From contig PNAH01000017.1 in the NCBI GenBank assembly GCA_003170315.1, positions 1 to 57,037 of the forward strand: DNA of 57,037 bases. The letters are read 5' to 3'. Under the pieces are notes generated by a model. That model was given only the letters and a program-made list of their open reading frames with translations. It did not search any database and had not been told where the DNA came from. The translations under genes were made by a program, and so were the position numbers. Every line of letters starts with the position of its first letter. The stretch's first letter is position 1. The stretch is from Acidimicrobiaceae bacterium. GTDB lineage: Bacteria > Actinomycetota > Acidimicrobiia > Acidimicrobiales > RAAP-2. Of the stretch, positions 37,974 through 46,205 are shown piece by piece.

Positions 37974-39344
37974 CTACTCCCTACTCTCTCCCTGGAGCCG
38001 ACGCTTGAGTTGATTGACTTGGGCGAGCACTTCGGGATTGACGGTGATCTGCTCTTTGATCTTTTCGACGCCGCTGATGACGGTCGTGTGGTTTCGTCCG
38101 TCGAAGATTCTCGCGATCATCGGATAGGAGTAGTTGTTCAAGAGATCTCGAATCAAATACATCGCGATGTGTCGCGCGTGCACCAATGGACGCAGTCGTT
38201 TCGAGCCGCGCACGTCTTCGACCGAGAGGCCGTAGAAGTCGGCGACCACCGAGAGAATCGTTTCGGGTTTGAGGACCACCTGCTCCTGGCCGAGGTTGGT
38301 CAGGTGGGCCTTGGCGAGCTCGAGGGAGATCGGTTCCTGGCGCAGGTTGGCGAAGGCGCGCAGCATCGTGATCGAGCCCTCTAACTCACGGATGTTGTCG
38401 CGCACGCGATGCGCAATCCACTCGGCGACGTCGTTGGGAAGGTCGATGCCCTCGCGCTCGGACTTCGACCGGAGGATCGCGATCCTCGTTTCGAGGTCGG
38501 GCTGATCGATCTCGGTGACGAGGCCCTGAAGGAGACGACTTCGGAATCGCTCTTGCAGTCCCGCGAGGTCGCGCGGTGAGCGATCGGAGGTGAGCACGAT
38601 CTGCTTGCCTTCGCCGTGCAGTGCGTTGTAGGTGTGAAAGATCTCTTCGTGGAACGTTTCGCCTCGGGTTTCCATGAACTGGATGTCGTCGATCAAGAGG
38701 ACGTCGTTTTCGCGGTAACGCTCGTGCAACGCCAGCTGTGTCCGCGTTTGAATCGCGCGAATGAAGTCATTCAAAAACGTCTCCGTGGAGACGTACAGGA
38801 CCTTTCGGCCCGGATAGTTCTCCTGTACGTAGTTACCTATGGCGTGAAGCAGGTGGGTCTTGCCGAGGCCCGAGTTTCCGTAAATCATTAGCGGATTGTA
38901 GGCTCGACCAGGGGTTTCAGCGACTGACTGGGCGGCGGCGAAAGCGAGGCGGTTCGACGATCCCGGAACGAAGGAGTCGAAGGTCATCCGCGGATCGAGT
39001 CGAGCCGGTCGATCGACACTCGGCGCGAAGGTGATGGCGTTCGGCGTCGCCTCCGGCTCTTCGTCGGACGACACGAGAACGTCGGGGTCGTTCGCCGGAT
39101 CGGTGATGGTGAGCGAAACTTGCACGTCCGGACCGACGAGCAACTGCGCCTGTTCGGTGATGAAGGGTAGGTAGCGCTGTTGGACGCGTAGCAGTTGGAT
39201 CTGGTTGGGCGCGCCGATCACAATTTGATTGTCGTGGTAATCCACAAGGCGCAGTGTGTTAAGTCCCGCGGCCCACACGGCCTCAGAAGCGTTGCCCCGT
39301 AAGGAGTCACGAAGTGCAACCCAGATCTCCTCGCCACCCTGCAC
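37974..39344 (-). CDS. dnaA: Chromosomal replication initiator DnaA
   Basis: A 456-residue initiator. The AAA+ core has Walker A GNSGLGKTHLLHA, Walker B VLLIDDIQFM and sensor regions. Domain IV ends with the DnaA-box recognition helix segment DGRNHTTVISGVEKI. I place the start at GTG 39344, where GGAGGA lies just upstream and the typical N-terminal domain I begins (EIWVALRDSL). The frame is open to 39743 but runs across the rpmH promoter region and cannot be coding there. An exact DnaA box 29 bases upstream suggests autoregulation. Confidence 0.97.
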   Translation of the reverse strand: MQGGEEIWVALRDSLRGNASEAVWAAGLNTLRLVDYHDNQIVIGAPNQIQLLRVQQRYLPFITEQAQLLVGPDVQVSLTITDPANDPDVLVSSDEEPEATPNAITFAPSVDRPARLDPRMTFDSFVPGSSNRLAFAAAQSVAETPGRAYNPLMIYGNSGLGKTHLLHAIGNYVQENYPGRKVLYVSTETFLNDFIRAIQTRTQLALHERYRENDVLLIDDIQFMETRGETFHEEIFHTYNALHGEGKQIVLTSDRSPRDLAGLQERFRSRLLQGLVTEIDQPDLETRIAILRSKSEREGIDLPNDVAEWIAHRVRDNIRELEGSITMLRAFANLRQEPISLELAKAHLTNLGQEQVVLKPETILSVVADFYGLSVEDVRGSKRLRPLVHARHIAMYLIRDLLNNYSYPMIARIFDGRNHTTVISGVEKIKEQITVNPEVLAQVNQLKRRLQGESRE

Positions 39345-39372
39345 GCGCTTCCTCCACAGATACAACTTCACT

Positions 39373-39381
39373 TTATCCACA
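39373..39381 (+). promoter_or_regulatory. Consensus DnaA box upstream of dnaA
   Basis: An exact TTATCCACA lies in the 210-base rpmH-dnaA divergent spacer. Next to it is an inverted repeat AGCTCC-TT-GGAGCT (39388-39401). Both could serve dnaA autoregulation or origin function. Confidence 0.7.
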
Positions 39382-39554
39382 GGCCGAAGCTCCTTGGAGC
39401 TCGCGTTGTGCCCGTCGGGAAAGTCACCATACACCCATTTGAAACGTCCCGCCGGGGGGCCCGGTCCCGTCAGGTAAGATTGTTCCCAGTAACGCGCCAG
39501 CGACCCCCCGGGGGTACCGCGAAGCGTATCGAGACAGTTTGAGAAGAGGATTTT

Positions 39555-39689
39555 GTGAAGCGTACCTATCAGCCAAACCAGCGCAAAAGGGCTAAAACGC
39601 ACGGTTTTCGTGCGCGAATGCGTACCCGCGCGGGCCGTGCCGTCCTGAAAGCCCGTCGCAACAAGGGCCGTCATCAACTGACGGTCTAA
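39555..39689 (+). CDS. rpmH: 50S ribosomal protein L34
   Basis: A 44-residue highly basic protein from GTG 39555 to [21 protein letters not shown], then [22 protein letters not shown]. This is the canonical L34 sequence and length. AGAGGA precedes the start. L34 is a component of the large ribosomal subunit. It heads the rpmH-rnpA-yidD-yidC-jag-rsmG operon, divergent from dnaA. Confidence 0.97.
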   Translation: MKRTYQPNQRKRAKTHGFRARMRTRAGRAVLKARRNKGRHQLTV

Positions 39690-39696
39690 GCGCAAC

Positions 39697-40026
39697 GTGC
39701 CTGATCGGGTTCGTACCCGCCGGCAGTTCGCCTTGTTCGCCACACCAACTGGACGGGGACAGAGTGGCTCACTTCGAATCAGTTTCGTCGCAGAGGACTC
39801 TGGGGTACCTACCGTCGCCGTGGCTTACGCGATCAGCCGAAAGGTCGGCAATGCGGTTGTTCGCAATCGGATTCGTCGGCGATTACGGGCACTCATCGAC
39901 GGACTCGACCCCCAACCCAGACCTGGTAAATACCTGATCAGGTGTGGTAATGAGACAGGAAAACTCTCCTATGAAGAACTCCAGCATCACCTTTGCGAAT
40001 CGCTCGATCGAGCCGGCGCCCATTGA
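39697..40026 (+). CDS. rnpA: Ribonuclease P protein component
   Basis: A 109-residue basic protein starting at GTG seven bases after rpmH. The family RNR motif is in [20 protein letters not shown], and the N-terminus RVRTRRQFALFA fits. It binds the RNase P RNA to mature tRNA 5' ends. Its 3' end overlaps yidD by 56 bases in another frame. Confidence 0.93.
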   Translation: MPDRVRTRRQFALFATPTGRGQSGSLRISFVAEDSGVPTVAVAYAISRKVGNAVVRNRIRRRLRALIDGLDPQPRPGKYLIRCGNETGKLSYEELQHHLCESLDRAGAH

Positions 40027-40273
40027 ACTCTCCCCGGTCGCTCGCGCTTTCGAGGGTGCCATCAGGACATATCAACGAATAACGGCGGGCCGCATCTCGG
40101 CCTGTCGCTTCTATCCGTCGTGCTCGAACTACGCCCGAGAGGCCATTGAGATTCACGGCGCGGGGCGCGGCAGCGCCCTGGCGCTGCGGCGACTATCACG
40201 CTGTCGCCCCTTTGGCCCCCACGGAGTGGACCTGGTCCCGCCCACGCAGCGAGCTAGGAGTACTCAGCGATGA
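39971..40273 (+). CDS. yidD: Membrane protein insertion efficiency factor YidD
   Basis: About 100 residues. The YidD core appears as RTYQRITAGRISACRFYPSCSNYAREAIEIHG, ending RRLSRCRPFGPHGVDLVP; the conserved cysteines and the PSCSxYA motif are intact. It aids YidC-dependent membrane insertion. I place the start at ATG 39971 inside rnpA; an in-frame start at 39944 is possible. Its stop overlaps the yidC ATG by four bases. Confidence 0.9.
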   Translation: MKNSSITFANRSIEPAPIELSPVARAFEGAIRTYQRITAGRISACRFYPSCSNYAREAIEIHGAGRGSALALRRLSRCRPFGPHGVDLVPPTQRARSTQR

Positions 40274-41310
40274 AGTCATTTGCCCACGACGTTGGCAAGG
40301 TTTTTCAGCCAATCTATGACCTTCTCGGTCGAATCCTCGCTTTCTTCTACGGAATCATTCCGAACTACGCCATCGCGATCGCCCTGTTGACCGTGGTGAT
40401 CATGGGTGTCTTGACACCCTTCACGATCAAGAGCACCAAGTCGATGAGCGCGATGCAAAAGCTCCAGCCGGAACTGAAGAAGCTCCAACAGAAGTACAAG
40501 GGGGCGGAGAACCGTGCGCTCCTCAACGAAGAGATGATGCGCCTCTACAAGGAAGAAGGCGTGAATCCCCTCGGCGGTTGCCTACCAATGTTGCTGCAGA
40601 CGCCATTTCTCATCATGCTCTACGGGGTTATCAAGGGTCTCGCCAACAAGGTGCTCGTCCACGGCAAACTGGTGTCCCTTCCGCGTTACATCCCGACCCA
40701 TTCGAAGATGTACGACAACCTGGTCGCGTCCGGCGGCTCGATCAAAGCCTTCGGCATGGACCTCAACTTGAAGCTGTTCAGCGTTCACAGTTCGTTCCTG
40801 GCCCAGATCCCCTTCTTGATGTTCGTCCTGGCGGCGGTGGGTCTGCAGTACTTCCAGATGGCGCAGCTGAACAGCCGGAGTCGAAAGACGGGGCAGGCGA
40901 TGCCGGCCCAGCAGCAGGCCATGCAGCGGTTCCTACCGCTCATTTTCGCATACTTCTACATGGTGATCCCTGCCGCCGTGGTGTTGTATATGATTATTTC
41001 AACATCCATCCGCATATTAACTCAGTATCTTATGTTCCGGACCGGTCTCTCGGACCCCCGTAAGAATGGGGTCCAGAAGACGACGCACCGCGAGGAAATC
41101 GAAGAAGAGCACAAGGACGGCGCGAACCGTCCTCACGTCGAGGAGATCCCGGGCGCCCGACCGTCCAACGGGAACAAGCCGAAGATTCAACCGAATAAAC
41201 CGGACCCGAGCAAGCCTCAACCACAGAAACGGCCGGCCACCAAACCTTCAACCCCTAAACCGCAAGTACAGTCTCGCTCCAAAGCGAAGCGTAAAAGAAA
41301 GGCGCGTTAA
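40270..41310 (+). CDS. yidC: Membrane protein insertase YidC/OxaA
   Basis: A 346-residue insertase of the short actinobacterial type, without the large periplasmic domain of proteobacteria. Membrane segments appear near residues 20-45, 100-120, 175-195 and 225-250. The conserved first cytoplasmic loop SAMQKLQPELKKLQQKYKG is present, and the charged C-terminal tail (about 275-346) is rich in Lys, Pro and Gln, as in ribosome-binding YidC tails. It inserts membrane proteins alone or with Sec. Confidence 0.96.
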   Translation: MKSFAHDVGKVFQPIYDLLGRILAFFYGIIPNYAIAIALLTVVIMGVLTPFTIKSTKSMSAMQKLQPELKKLQQKYKGAENRALLNEEMMRLYKEEGVNPLGGCLPMLLQTPFLIMLYGVIKGLANKVLVHGKLVSLPRYIPTHSKMYDNLVASGGSIKAFGMDLNLKLFSVHSSFLAQIPFLMFVLAAVGLQYFQMAQLNSRSRKTGQAMPAQQQAMQRFLPLIFAYFYMVIPAAVVLYMIISTSIRILTQYLMFRTGLSDPRKNGVQKTTHREEIEEEHKDGANRPHVEEIPGARPSNGNKPKIQPNKPDPSKPQPQKRPATKPSTPKPQVQSRSKAKRKRKAR

Positions 41311-41313
41311 CCC

Positions 41314-42177
41314 ATGGATTGGGTAGAAACCACTGGAAAATCAATTGAAGAGGCGACCGACCGCGCCCTCGCCCACTTGGGTGTCCACCGCGATGACGCC
41401 GAAGTCGAAGTTATGGAAGAGCCTAAGGCCGGTATGTTCGGGCGCATCAAAGGCGAAGCGCGGGTGCGGGCGCGCGTCCGTCCAAGCGGGCCTCGACCCA
41501 AGCGATCACGTCGTTCCGGCGGACGTGAGGATCGACCGCGTACGGGTCCATCGCGAAGTGACACCCCTCGTTCTCCGAGGAGCGAAACCGAACCCCGACG
41601 AGACCGCGAAAAGAGCGGGATTCGTCGTCACACTGAGGGAGGCGCCAAGGCCGCCCCACTATCTGTAAAGAGTCCAATTAAGGAGGACACGATGGCCGAA
41701 GGAATATCACTGGCCGAACAAGGGTCGATTGCGAAGGAGTTCCTCGAGGGCCTGCTGGCGTCGATGAACATTCAAGCCGATATCACGGTCAAAGAGCTCG
41801 ACGAGGAGACGGTTGAACTTTCAGTCAATGCGAATCCCCCGACCGAGCTCGGCGTACTTGTCGGACCAAGAGGAACGACACTTCAAGCGCTTCAGGAAGT
41901 GACGCGAACCGTGGTTCAGGCCAAAAGCCCTAGCCGAACGGATCGGATTCTCGTTGACGTGGCCCAGTACCGGGAACGTCGAGTCGCTGCTCTGGGCCGT
42001 TTCGCCCAGCAGGTGGCCCTCGAAGTCGTCAATACTGGCGAGGAACGGGCACTCGAACCGATGTCGGCTGCGGATCGTAAGGCAGTTCACGACGCCTTGT
42101 CCGAGAATCCGGACGTCGTCACTCGATCCGAAGGGGACGATCCTCGCCGCTTTGTGGTGGTGGCGCCGTCACAATAA
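41314..42177 (+). CDS. jag: Jag/KhpB RNA-binding protein (KH and R3H domains)
   Basis: A 287-residue protein starting three bases after yidC. The Jag-N domain WVETTGKSIEEATDRALAHLG is at residues 2-55. A basic low-complexity linker (about 55-120) is followed by a KH domain with ELGVLVGPRGTTLQALQEVTR and an R3H domain RVAALGRFAQQVALEV through MSAADRKAVHDAL. KhpB proteins bind many RNAs and affect cell division. rsmG begins four bases after its stop. Confidence 0.92.
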   Translation: MDWVETTGKSIEEATDRALAHLGVHRDDAEVEVMEEPKAGMFGRIKGEARVRARVRPSGPRPKRSRRSGGREDRPRTGPSRSDTPRSPRSETEPRRDREKSGIRRHTEGGAKAAPLSVKSPIKEDTMAEGISLAEQGSIAKEFLEGLLASMNIQADITVKELDEETVELSVNANPPTELGVLVGPRGTTLQALQEVTRTVVQAKSPSRTDRILVDVAQYRERRVAALGRFAQQVALEVVNTGEERALEPMSAADRKAVHDALSENPDVVTRSEGDDPRRFVVVAPSQ

Positions 42178-42181
42178 GACA

Positions 42182-42805
42182 GTGAACAACGATTGGCTGC
42201 CCCGCGTCCTCGAGGAATCGAGGGCGCGGGGTTTTTTAGGCCCCAACGCGATTGAACCTCATTTCACCCACTCCTTAGGGTTCGCGTTGTGCTGGGAGGA
42301 GCGCGAGCCGAATCCGCCCACCGCCTTTTTGGACCTCGGCAGCGGTGGGGGCCTTCCAGGACTGTTCCTTCTGGATCGGTGGCGCTGCCGAGCGGTATTC
42401 ACCGACTCCATGGTGAAACGAGGCAAGTTCCTGGAACAAGCTCTCCACTGGGAGGGTGCTCCGAAGAACGGCACCGTGCTCATCGCCAGAGTCGAGGAAA
42501 TCGCCAGAGATCCGGAGTTAATCGAGGTTTTTGACCTGGTTACCGCACGATCCTTTGGGCCTCCGGCCGTTACGGCGGAGTGCGGAGCGCAGTTTTTGAA
42601 GATCGGGGGAGTCATGGTCGTCTCGGAACCACCGGATGATTCCGACCTCCATCGTTGGAATCTGGCGAAATTAGCCGAGTTAGGGTTGGTTGCGGAGGGT
42701 CGAATTCGTCACGGGGCCGCCTATCAAGTGCTCGTGAAGACCCACCCCACACCGAGCGAGTACCCTAGATCTATCGGGACACCACGAAAGAGACCTCTGT
42801 TCTAA
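42182..42805 (+). CDS. rsmG: 16S rRNA (guanine-N7) methyltransferase RsmG
   Basis: A 207-residue Rossmann-fold methyltransferase. The SAM-binding motif FLDLGSGGGLPGLFL is at about residues 47-61, followed by AVFTDSMVKRGKFL and the catalytic-region TARSFGPPAVTAE. It methylates G527 of 16S rRNA (E. coli numbering). GTG 42182, four bases after jag, gives the best N-terminus. An intrinsic-terminator-like hairpin lies inside codons 7-18. The TAA is directly followed by the first parS site. Confidence 0.93.
   Translation: MNNDWLPRVLEESRARGFLGPNAIEPHFTHSLGFALCWEEREPNPPTAFLDLGSGGGLPGLFLLDRWRCRAVFTDSMVKRGKFLEQALHWEGAPKNGTVLIARVEEIARDPELIEVFDLVTARSFGPPAVTAECGAQFLKIGGVMVVSEPPDDSDLHRWNLAKLAELGLVAEGRIRHGAAYQVLVKTHPTPSEYPRSIGTPRKRPLF
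42200..42237 (+). terminator. Perfect intrinsic-terminator-like hairpin inside the start of rsmG
   Basis: CCCCGCG, then T opposite G, then CCTCGA pairs perfectly with TCGAGG and CGCGGGG around a GGAA tetraloop (14 pairs including one wobble). Six T follow immediately. The structure lies 23 bases after the jag stop and within rsmG codons 7-18. Confidence 0.7.
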
Positions 42806-42821
42806 TGTTTCACGTGAAACA
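42806..42821. promoter_or_regulatory. parS site 1
   Basis: A perfect TGTTTCACGTGAAACA palindrome, the universal bacterial parS consensus bound by ParB. It starts directly after the rsmG stop codon. Confidence 0.97.
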
Positions 42822-42899
42822 TATGGGGTCCGATTCGGATCTCTCGAACTGGATTTTGCACTGAAACACTTGTGACGTATGTCTTTGCGATTTGATGAT

Positions 42900-42915
42900 T
42901 GTTTCACGTGAAACA
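42900..42915. promoter_or_regulatory. parS site 2
   Basis: A perfect TGTTTCACGTGAAACA palindrome, 94 bases centre-to-centre from site 1. Confidence 0.97.
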
Positions 42916-42938
42916 ATTTCGACGATGTCGGGTGACAA

Positions 42939-42954
42939 TGTTTCACGTGAAACA
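42939..42954. promoter_or_regulatory. parS site 3
   Basis: A perfect TGTTTCACGTGAAACA palindrome, 39 bases from site 2 and about 85 bases before the parA start. Confidence 0.97.
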
Positions 42955-43039
42955 TCGGTACTTGACGAATTACGCAAAAACGAGTTGAATGGCAGGAGTT
43001 CGACGCAGTGTCGGGATTCCTTAGGTCGGGAAGAGGCTC

Positions 43040-43813
43040 ATGGCGGATGCCACCACAATGAGGATTTTTGCTGTAGCCAACCAAAAGGGCGGTGTCGGCA
43101 AGACCACAACTACAACCTCACTGGGTGCCGCACTAGCCGAGAGGGATAAGCGGGTCTTAATCGTCGACCTGGACCCCCAGGGAAATGCCACCACGGGACT
43201 GGGCGTTGATGGGCGCCAATTCGAACGCTCGGTCTACGACGTCCTCCTCAATGATGTTCCAATGGTCGACATCGTGGAACCTACTGGCTACAACAACCTG
43301 TTTGTGGCACCGGCAACTCTGGATTTAGCCGGCGTGGAACAGGAATTGACGTCGGTGATCTCTCGCGAACTTCGTCTGAAGAGGGCCTTAACCTCCGTCG
43401 AAGGTGATTTCGACTACATCTTCATCGACTGTCCCCCGTCACTAGGCCTGATTACCATCAACGCTTTCGCCGCGGCGACGGAGATCATGGTCCCCGTCCA
43501 GACCGAGTTCTACGCCCTGGAAGGTTTGACCCAGCTCCAACGAATCGTGGACTTGGTCCAGAAAAACCTAAACCCCACCTTGAGGATCTCAAAGGTCGTG
43601 TTGACGATGTACGACTCACGGATCACCCTTTCCGGGGACGTCGCCAAAGAGGTCAAGCGGCACTTCGAGAACGAACTGTGTCGCACGGTGATCCCCCGAA
43701 CCGTCAGATTGGCCGAGGCCCCATCCTTTGGTCAGCCAATCACTGTGTTCGACCCCACATCAAAAGGCGCAATGGCATATCGCGCTCTAGCAGAGGAGAT
43801 TATAAATGGCTAG
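43040..43813 (+). CDS. parA: Chromosome-partitioning ATPase ParA
   Basis: A 257-residue Soj-type ATPase without an N-terminal DNA-binding domain. The deviant Walker A is NQKGGVGKTTTTTSLG; further motifs are LIVDLDPQGNAT (Walker A') and YIFIDCPPSLG (Walker B). It moves ParB-parS complexes after replication. The three parS sites lie just upstream, so ParB spreading could also control its transcription. parB overlaps its end by eight bases. Confidence 0.97.
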   Translation: MADATTMRIFAVANQKGGVGKTTTTTSLGAALAERDKRVLIVDLDPQGNATTGLGVDGRQFERSVYDVLLNDVPMVDIVEPTGYNNLFVAPATLDLAGVEQELTSVISRELRLKRALTSVEGDFDYIFIDCPPSLGLITINAFAAATEIMVPVQTEFYALEGLTQLQRIVDLVQKNLNPTLRISKVVLTMYDSRITLSGDVAKEVKRHFENELCRTVIPRTVRLAEAPSFGQPITVFDPTSKGAMAYRALAEEIING

Positions 43814-44732
43814 GAAACCAGGTTTAGGTAAGGGACTGGGCGCCCTCATCCCCGACAACGAAATACCGACCGTAGTCGCCACGCCCAATGCCGCGGCCGA
43901 AGGGCCACTTCGACGAGTGCCCGTTGATTCGATTCGTCCCAATCCCTATCAACCACGTAAGGCGATCAATGACGAAAGTCTCGTGACCCTCGCGTCGTCC
44001 GTTAAGGAACTGGGCATCCTTCAACCGATCATCGTACGACCGGTCGACGGAGAAGAGGGTCAGTACGAATTGATCGCCGGTGAACGCCGCTGGCGCGCAG
44101 CGATCCTCGCTGAATTGGAATTCATGCCGGTGTTAGTGCAAGTGGATGTCAACGACCGTTTGTCACTCGAACAAGCCGTCGTCGAAAACCTGCACCGCGT
44201 CGACCTTCATCCATTGGAAGAAGCGGCGGCCTACCAACAGTTGATCGATGAGTTTGATCTAACCCACGAGCAAGTCGCACAACGGGTCGGGAAGAGTCGA
44301 GCAAATATTACGAACACGTTACGACTTTTGCAATTGGGTGAAGCGGCGCAATCGGCACTCGCCTCGTCGCTGATTACCGCGGGTCACGCCCGCTCCCTCT
44401 TGGCGATTACGGACCCCAACGCCCAAGCCACCATGGTCGCTCGCGTGATAAAGAACGAGATGTCGGTGAGGGCGACCGAAGAGTCGGTGAAGACCTTCCT
44501 TGAGCCCAAGGCCGCGGTCGAGTCTGAACCGGCTGCCAAACCGGGTATTGGCGCAGCTCGTCTTCGACCGGTGCCCGATGCCAGCGTTGCCGAACTCGAG
44601 CACCTACTCGAGGATTACCTCGATACCCGCGTTCACGTTGACCTGAAAGGCCGTAATGGCCGTATAATCATTGACTTTGCGGACCTGGACGACCTCGAAA
44701 GGATCTATATTTCGATCTCCAACCCGAAGTAA
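43806..44732 (+). CDS. parB: Chromosome-partitioning protein ParB
   Basis: A 308-residue Spo0J-type protein. The N-terminal CTP-binding domain shows RPNPYQPRKAIND and the GERRWRAAILAE motif. The helix-turn-helix that reads parS is LTHEQVAQRVGKSRANITNTLRLLQL, and the C-terminal dimerisation domain ends VDLKGRNGRIIIDFADLDDLERI. It loads at the three adjacent parS sites and spreads as a clamp. It converges with the cwlM-like gene. Confidence 0.97.
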   Translation: MARKPGLGKGLGALIPDNEIPTVVATPNAAAEGPLRRVPVDSIRPNPYQPRKAINDESLVTLASSVKELGILQPIIVRPVDGEEGQYELIAGERRWRAAILAELEFMPVLVQVDVNDRLSLEQAVVENLHRVDLHPLEEAAAYQQLIDEFDLTHEQVAQRVGKSRANITNTLRLLQLGEAAQSALASSLITAGHARSLLAITDPNAQATMVARVIKNEMSVRATEESVKTFLEPKAAVESEPAAKPGIGAARLRPVPDASVAELEHLLEDYLDTRVHVDLKGRNGRIIIDFADLDDLERIYISISNPK

Positions 44733-44765
44733 GCCTCAACCCTAAATCTAAACCTCAAGTTGAAG

Positions 44766-44880
44766 TTATCCCCAACTTGTGGATGAAGTTGTGGGTTTCT
44801 CAGGTTTTGCTTTAAACAAAGGGATTTAACCGACTAATTCCCCTAGTTCAGAGTGCCATTTTGCGCTGGCCTGTGGATAA
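44766..44880. promoter_or_regulatory. DnaA-box-like cluster after parB
   Basis: TTATCCCCA at 44766, TGTGGATGA at 44778 (one mismatch each) and an exact TGTGGATAA at 44872, the last inside the end of the convergent cwlM-like gene. Nearby sequence is T-rich. It may bind DnaA as an origin element or regulatory reservoir. Confidence 0.45.
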
Positions 44881-45811
44881 CTTCACTCAAAACAGCCGAA
44901 ATGACCTCCGCCAGCTCCTCGAGGGTTTCGTGCGTGTCAATTCCGTGCTCGATATGGAGCGTGATCATCCTTGTTTCGCGCAAGATCGGCAACGCCATGC
45001 CCGTGACCTCAACCCTTGGCAGGTCGGCGGCGAGGGAGAACGCCGAGGCGATCTGACTCGCGAGTTGCTCGCCGCGCCGCGAGTGTGAACGGTAACTCGC
45101 CCAGTAGTGCAGGTGAACGCCGTCAAGTTGCTGGAGGGTTTGGAGCGAGATGACGAAGGCGGCGTTGTTCTCATTGGCGAAAGCTGCCACGGCCTCGGGA
45201 CCCTCGTCGCCGAGAACCTCAACCTTCAAGACGCGTGCGCACGTGCGCGCGAGCAGGGGAGCGAGAGGGCTTTGTCCGGAGATGACTAACGGACCACCCA
45301 GCGCTTCGTTAAAGCCAGCGCGATCCCGAGCCTCGGTGACCAGGCTGCGCGCCGTGTGCGTCGAGGTCATGCGCACCAGTTCGACCAACGTCGCTCGCGT
45401 GAGCGTGCCGCTTACCTCGAGCGCGCAGTTTCGCTGGAAGTCGTTGAGAGCCTCTTCGGTGAAGACGCCAAAAATACCGTCGATGCGACCGGGATTGAAT
45501 CCGAACTGCGCCAGTCGCACCTGCAGTTCGGCGACGTCGTCGCCGCGAAAGTTGGGATGCGTCAGATACAACAACCGATGGCCGAGACGCCAGCCGGCCT
45601 CGATCAACCGATCCCAAGTCGTGGCGTCCACGGCGCCGGTAATCGGAATCCCTCGCGAGCGCTGGAACGCCTCGACGAGAGCGACCGTGCCGTCGCCGAA
45701 GGTCGCTGGCGCGTCGTTGATCGAGAGGTGTCCGAGGGAGGCGAGTCGCTCATGTAGTTCGCGAACGCGAACACCCGTGTCGCCGAGTTGGAGCCAGTCG
45801 AAGTTCGACAG
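44843..45811 (-). CDS. cwlM: CwlM-like peptidoglycan-binding protein with degenerate amidase domain
   Basis: In-frame coding sequence supports a protein of about 322 residues. Two peptidoglycan-binding repeats come first: LGDTGVRVRELHERLASLG (about 9-75) and FRGDDVAELQVRLAQFGFNPGRIDGIFG (about 85-150). An Amidase_3-like domain follows (about 165-310). Zinc ligands of active amidases appear lost: SIHAN reads SLQTL and no DPGHGG motif is seen. Mycobacterial CwlM is likewise a non-enzymatic regulator, and gene order matches. No ATG, GTG or TTG lies between the trxA stop and the first repeat. I place the start at CTG 45811. Starting at GTG 45631 would remove the first repeat. Confidence 0.7.
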   Translation of the reverse strand: MSNFDWLQLGDTGVRVRELHERLASLGHLSINDAPATFGDGTVALVEAFQRSRGIPITGAVDATTWDRLIEAGWRLGHRLLYLTHPNFRGDDVAELQVRLAQFGFNPGRIDGIFGVFTEEALNDFQRNCALEVSGTLTRATLVELVRMTSTHTARSLVTEARDRAGFNEALGGPLVISGQSPLAPLLARTCARVLKVEVLGDEGPEAVAAFANENNAAFVISLQTLQQLDGVHLHYWASYRSHSRRGEQLASQIASAFSLAADLPRVEVTGMALPILRETRMITLHIEHGIDTHETLEELAEVISAVLSEVIHRPAQNGTLN

Positions 45812-45817
45812 CGTGGA

Positions 45818-46144
45818 CTACAGGTTCGCGGTGATCTCTTGGAGCATGGCGCCCTTGGGCTTGGCGCCCACGAGCCGGGCCACGACCTCGCCGTTCTTGA
45901 ACAGCAACAGGGTCGGAATGCTCATGACCGAGAACTTGGTGGCAGTCACGACGTTGACGTCGACGTCGAGCTTGCCGATGGTGAAGTTGTCGGACTGTTC
46001 GACGGCCAACTCTTCGAGAATCGGCGCGATCATCTTGCACGGACCACACCATTCGGCCCAGAAGTCGACCAGGATCGGCTTGTCCGACGCACCCACTACT
46101 TCGTCAAACGTGGCGTCGGTCAGGGTCGTGATCTGCTCGGACAT
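45818..46144 (-). CDS. trxA: Thioredoxin
   Basis: A 108-residue thioredoxin of standard length. The active site WCGPC is in [14 protein letters not shown], with cis-Pro in [11 protein letters not shown]. It starts at ATG 46144 with GGAGG upstream. It reduces protein disulfides using electrons from the adjacent thioredoxin reductase. The stop TAG is in the same frame as the downstream cwlM-like repeat. Confidence 0.96.
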   Translation of the reverse strand: MSEQITTLTDATFDEVVGASDKPILVDFWAEWCGPCKMIAPILEELAVEQSDNFTIGKLDVDVNVVTATKFSVMSIPTLLLFKNGEVVARLVGAKPKGAMLQEITANL

Positions 46145-46205
46145 AAGCACCTCCAGAGGTGGCGCCGAAGTGCGCCAGTAGACCACTTTAGCGAGTGGCT
46201 TTGAG

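Noticed and set aside
39345..39743. Extension of dnaA upstream to 39743
   Set aside because: The frame is open but crosses rpmH on the other strand and its promoter region, and the extra N-terminus does not resemble DnaA. GTG 39344 has a proper ribosome-binding site.
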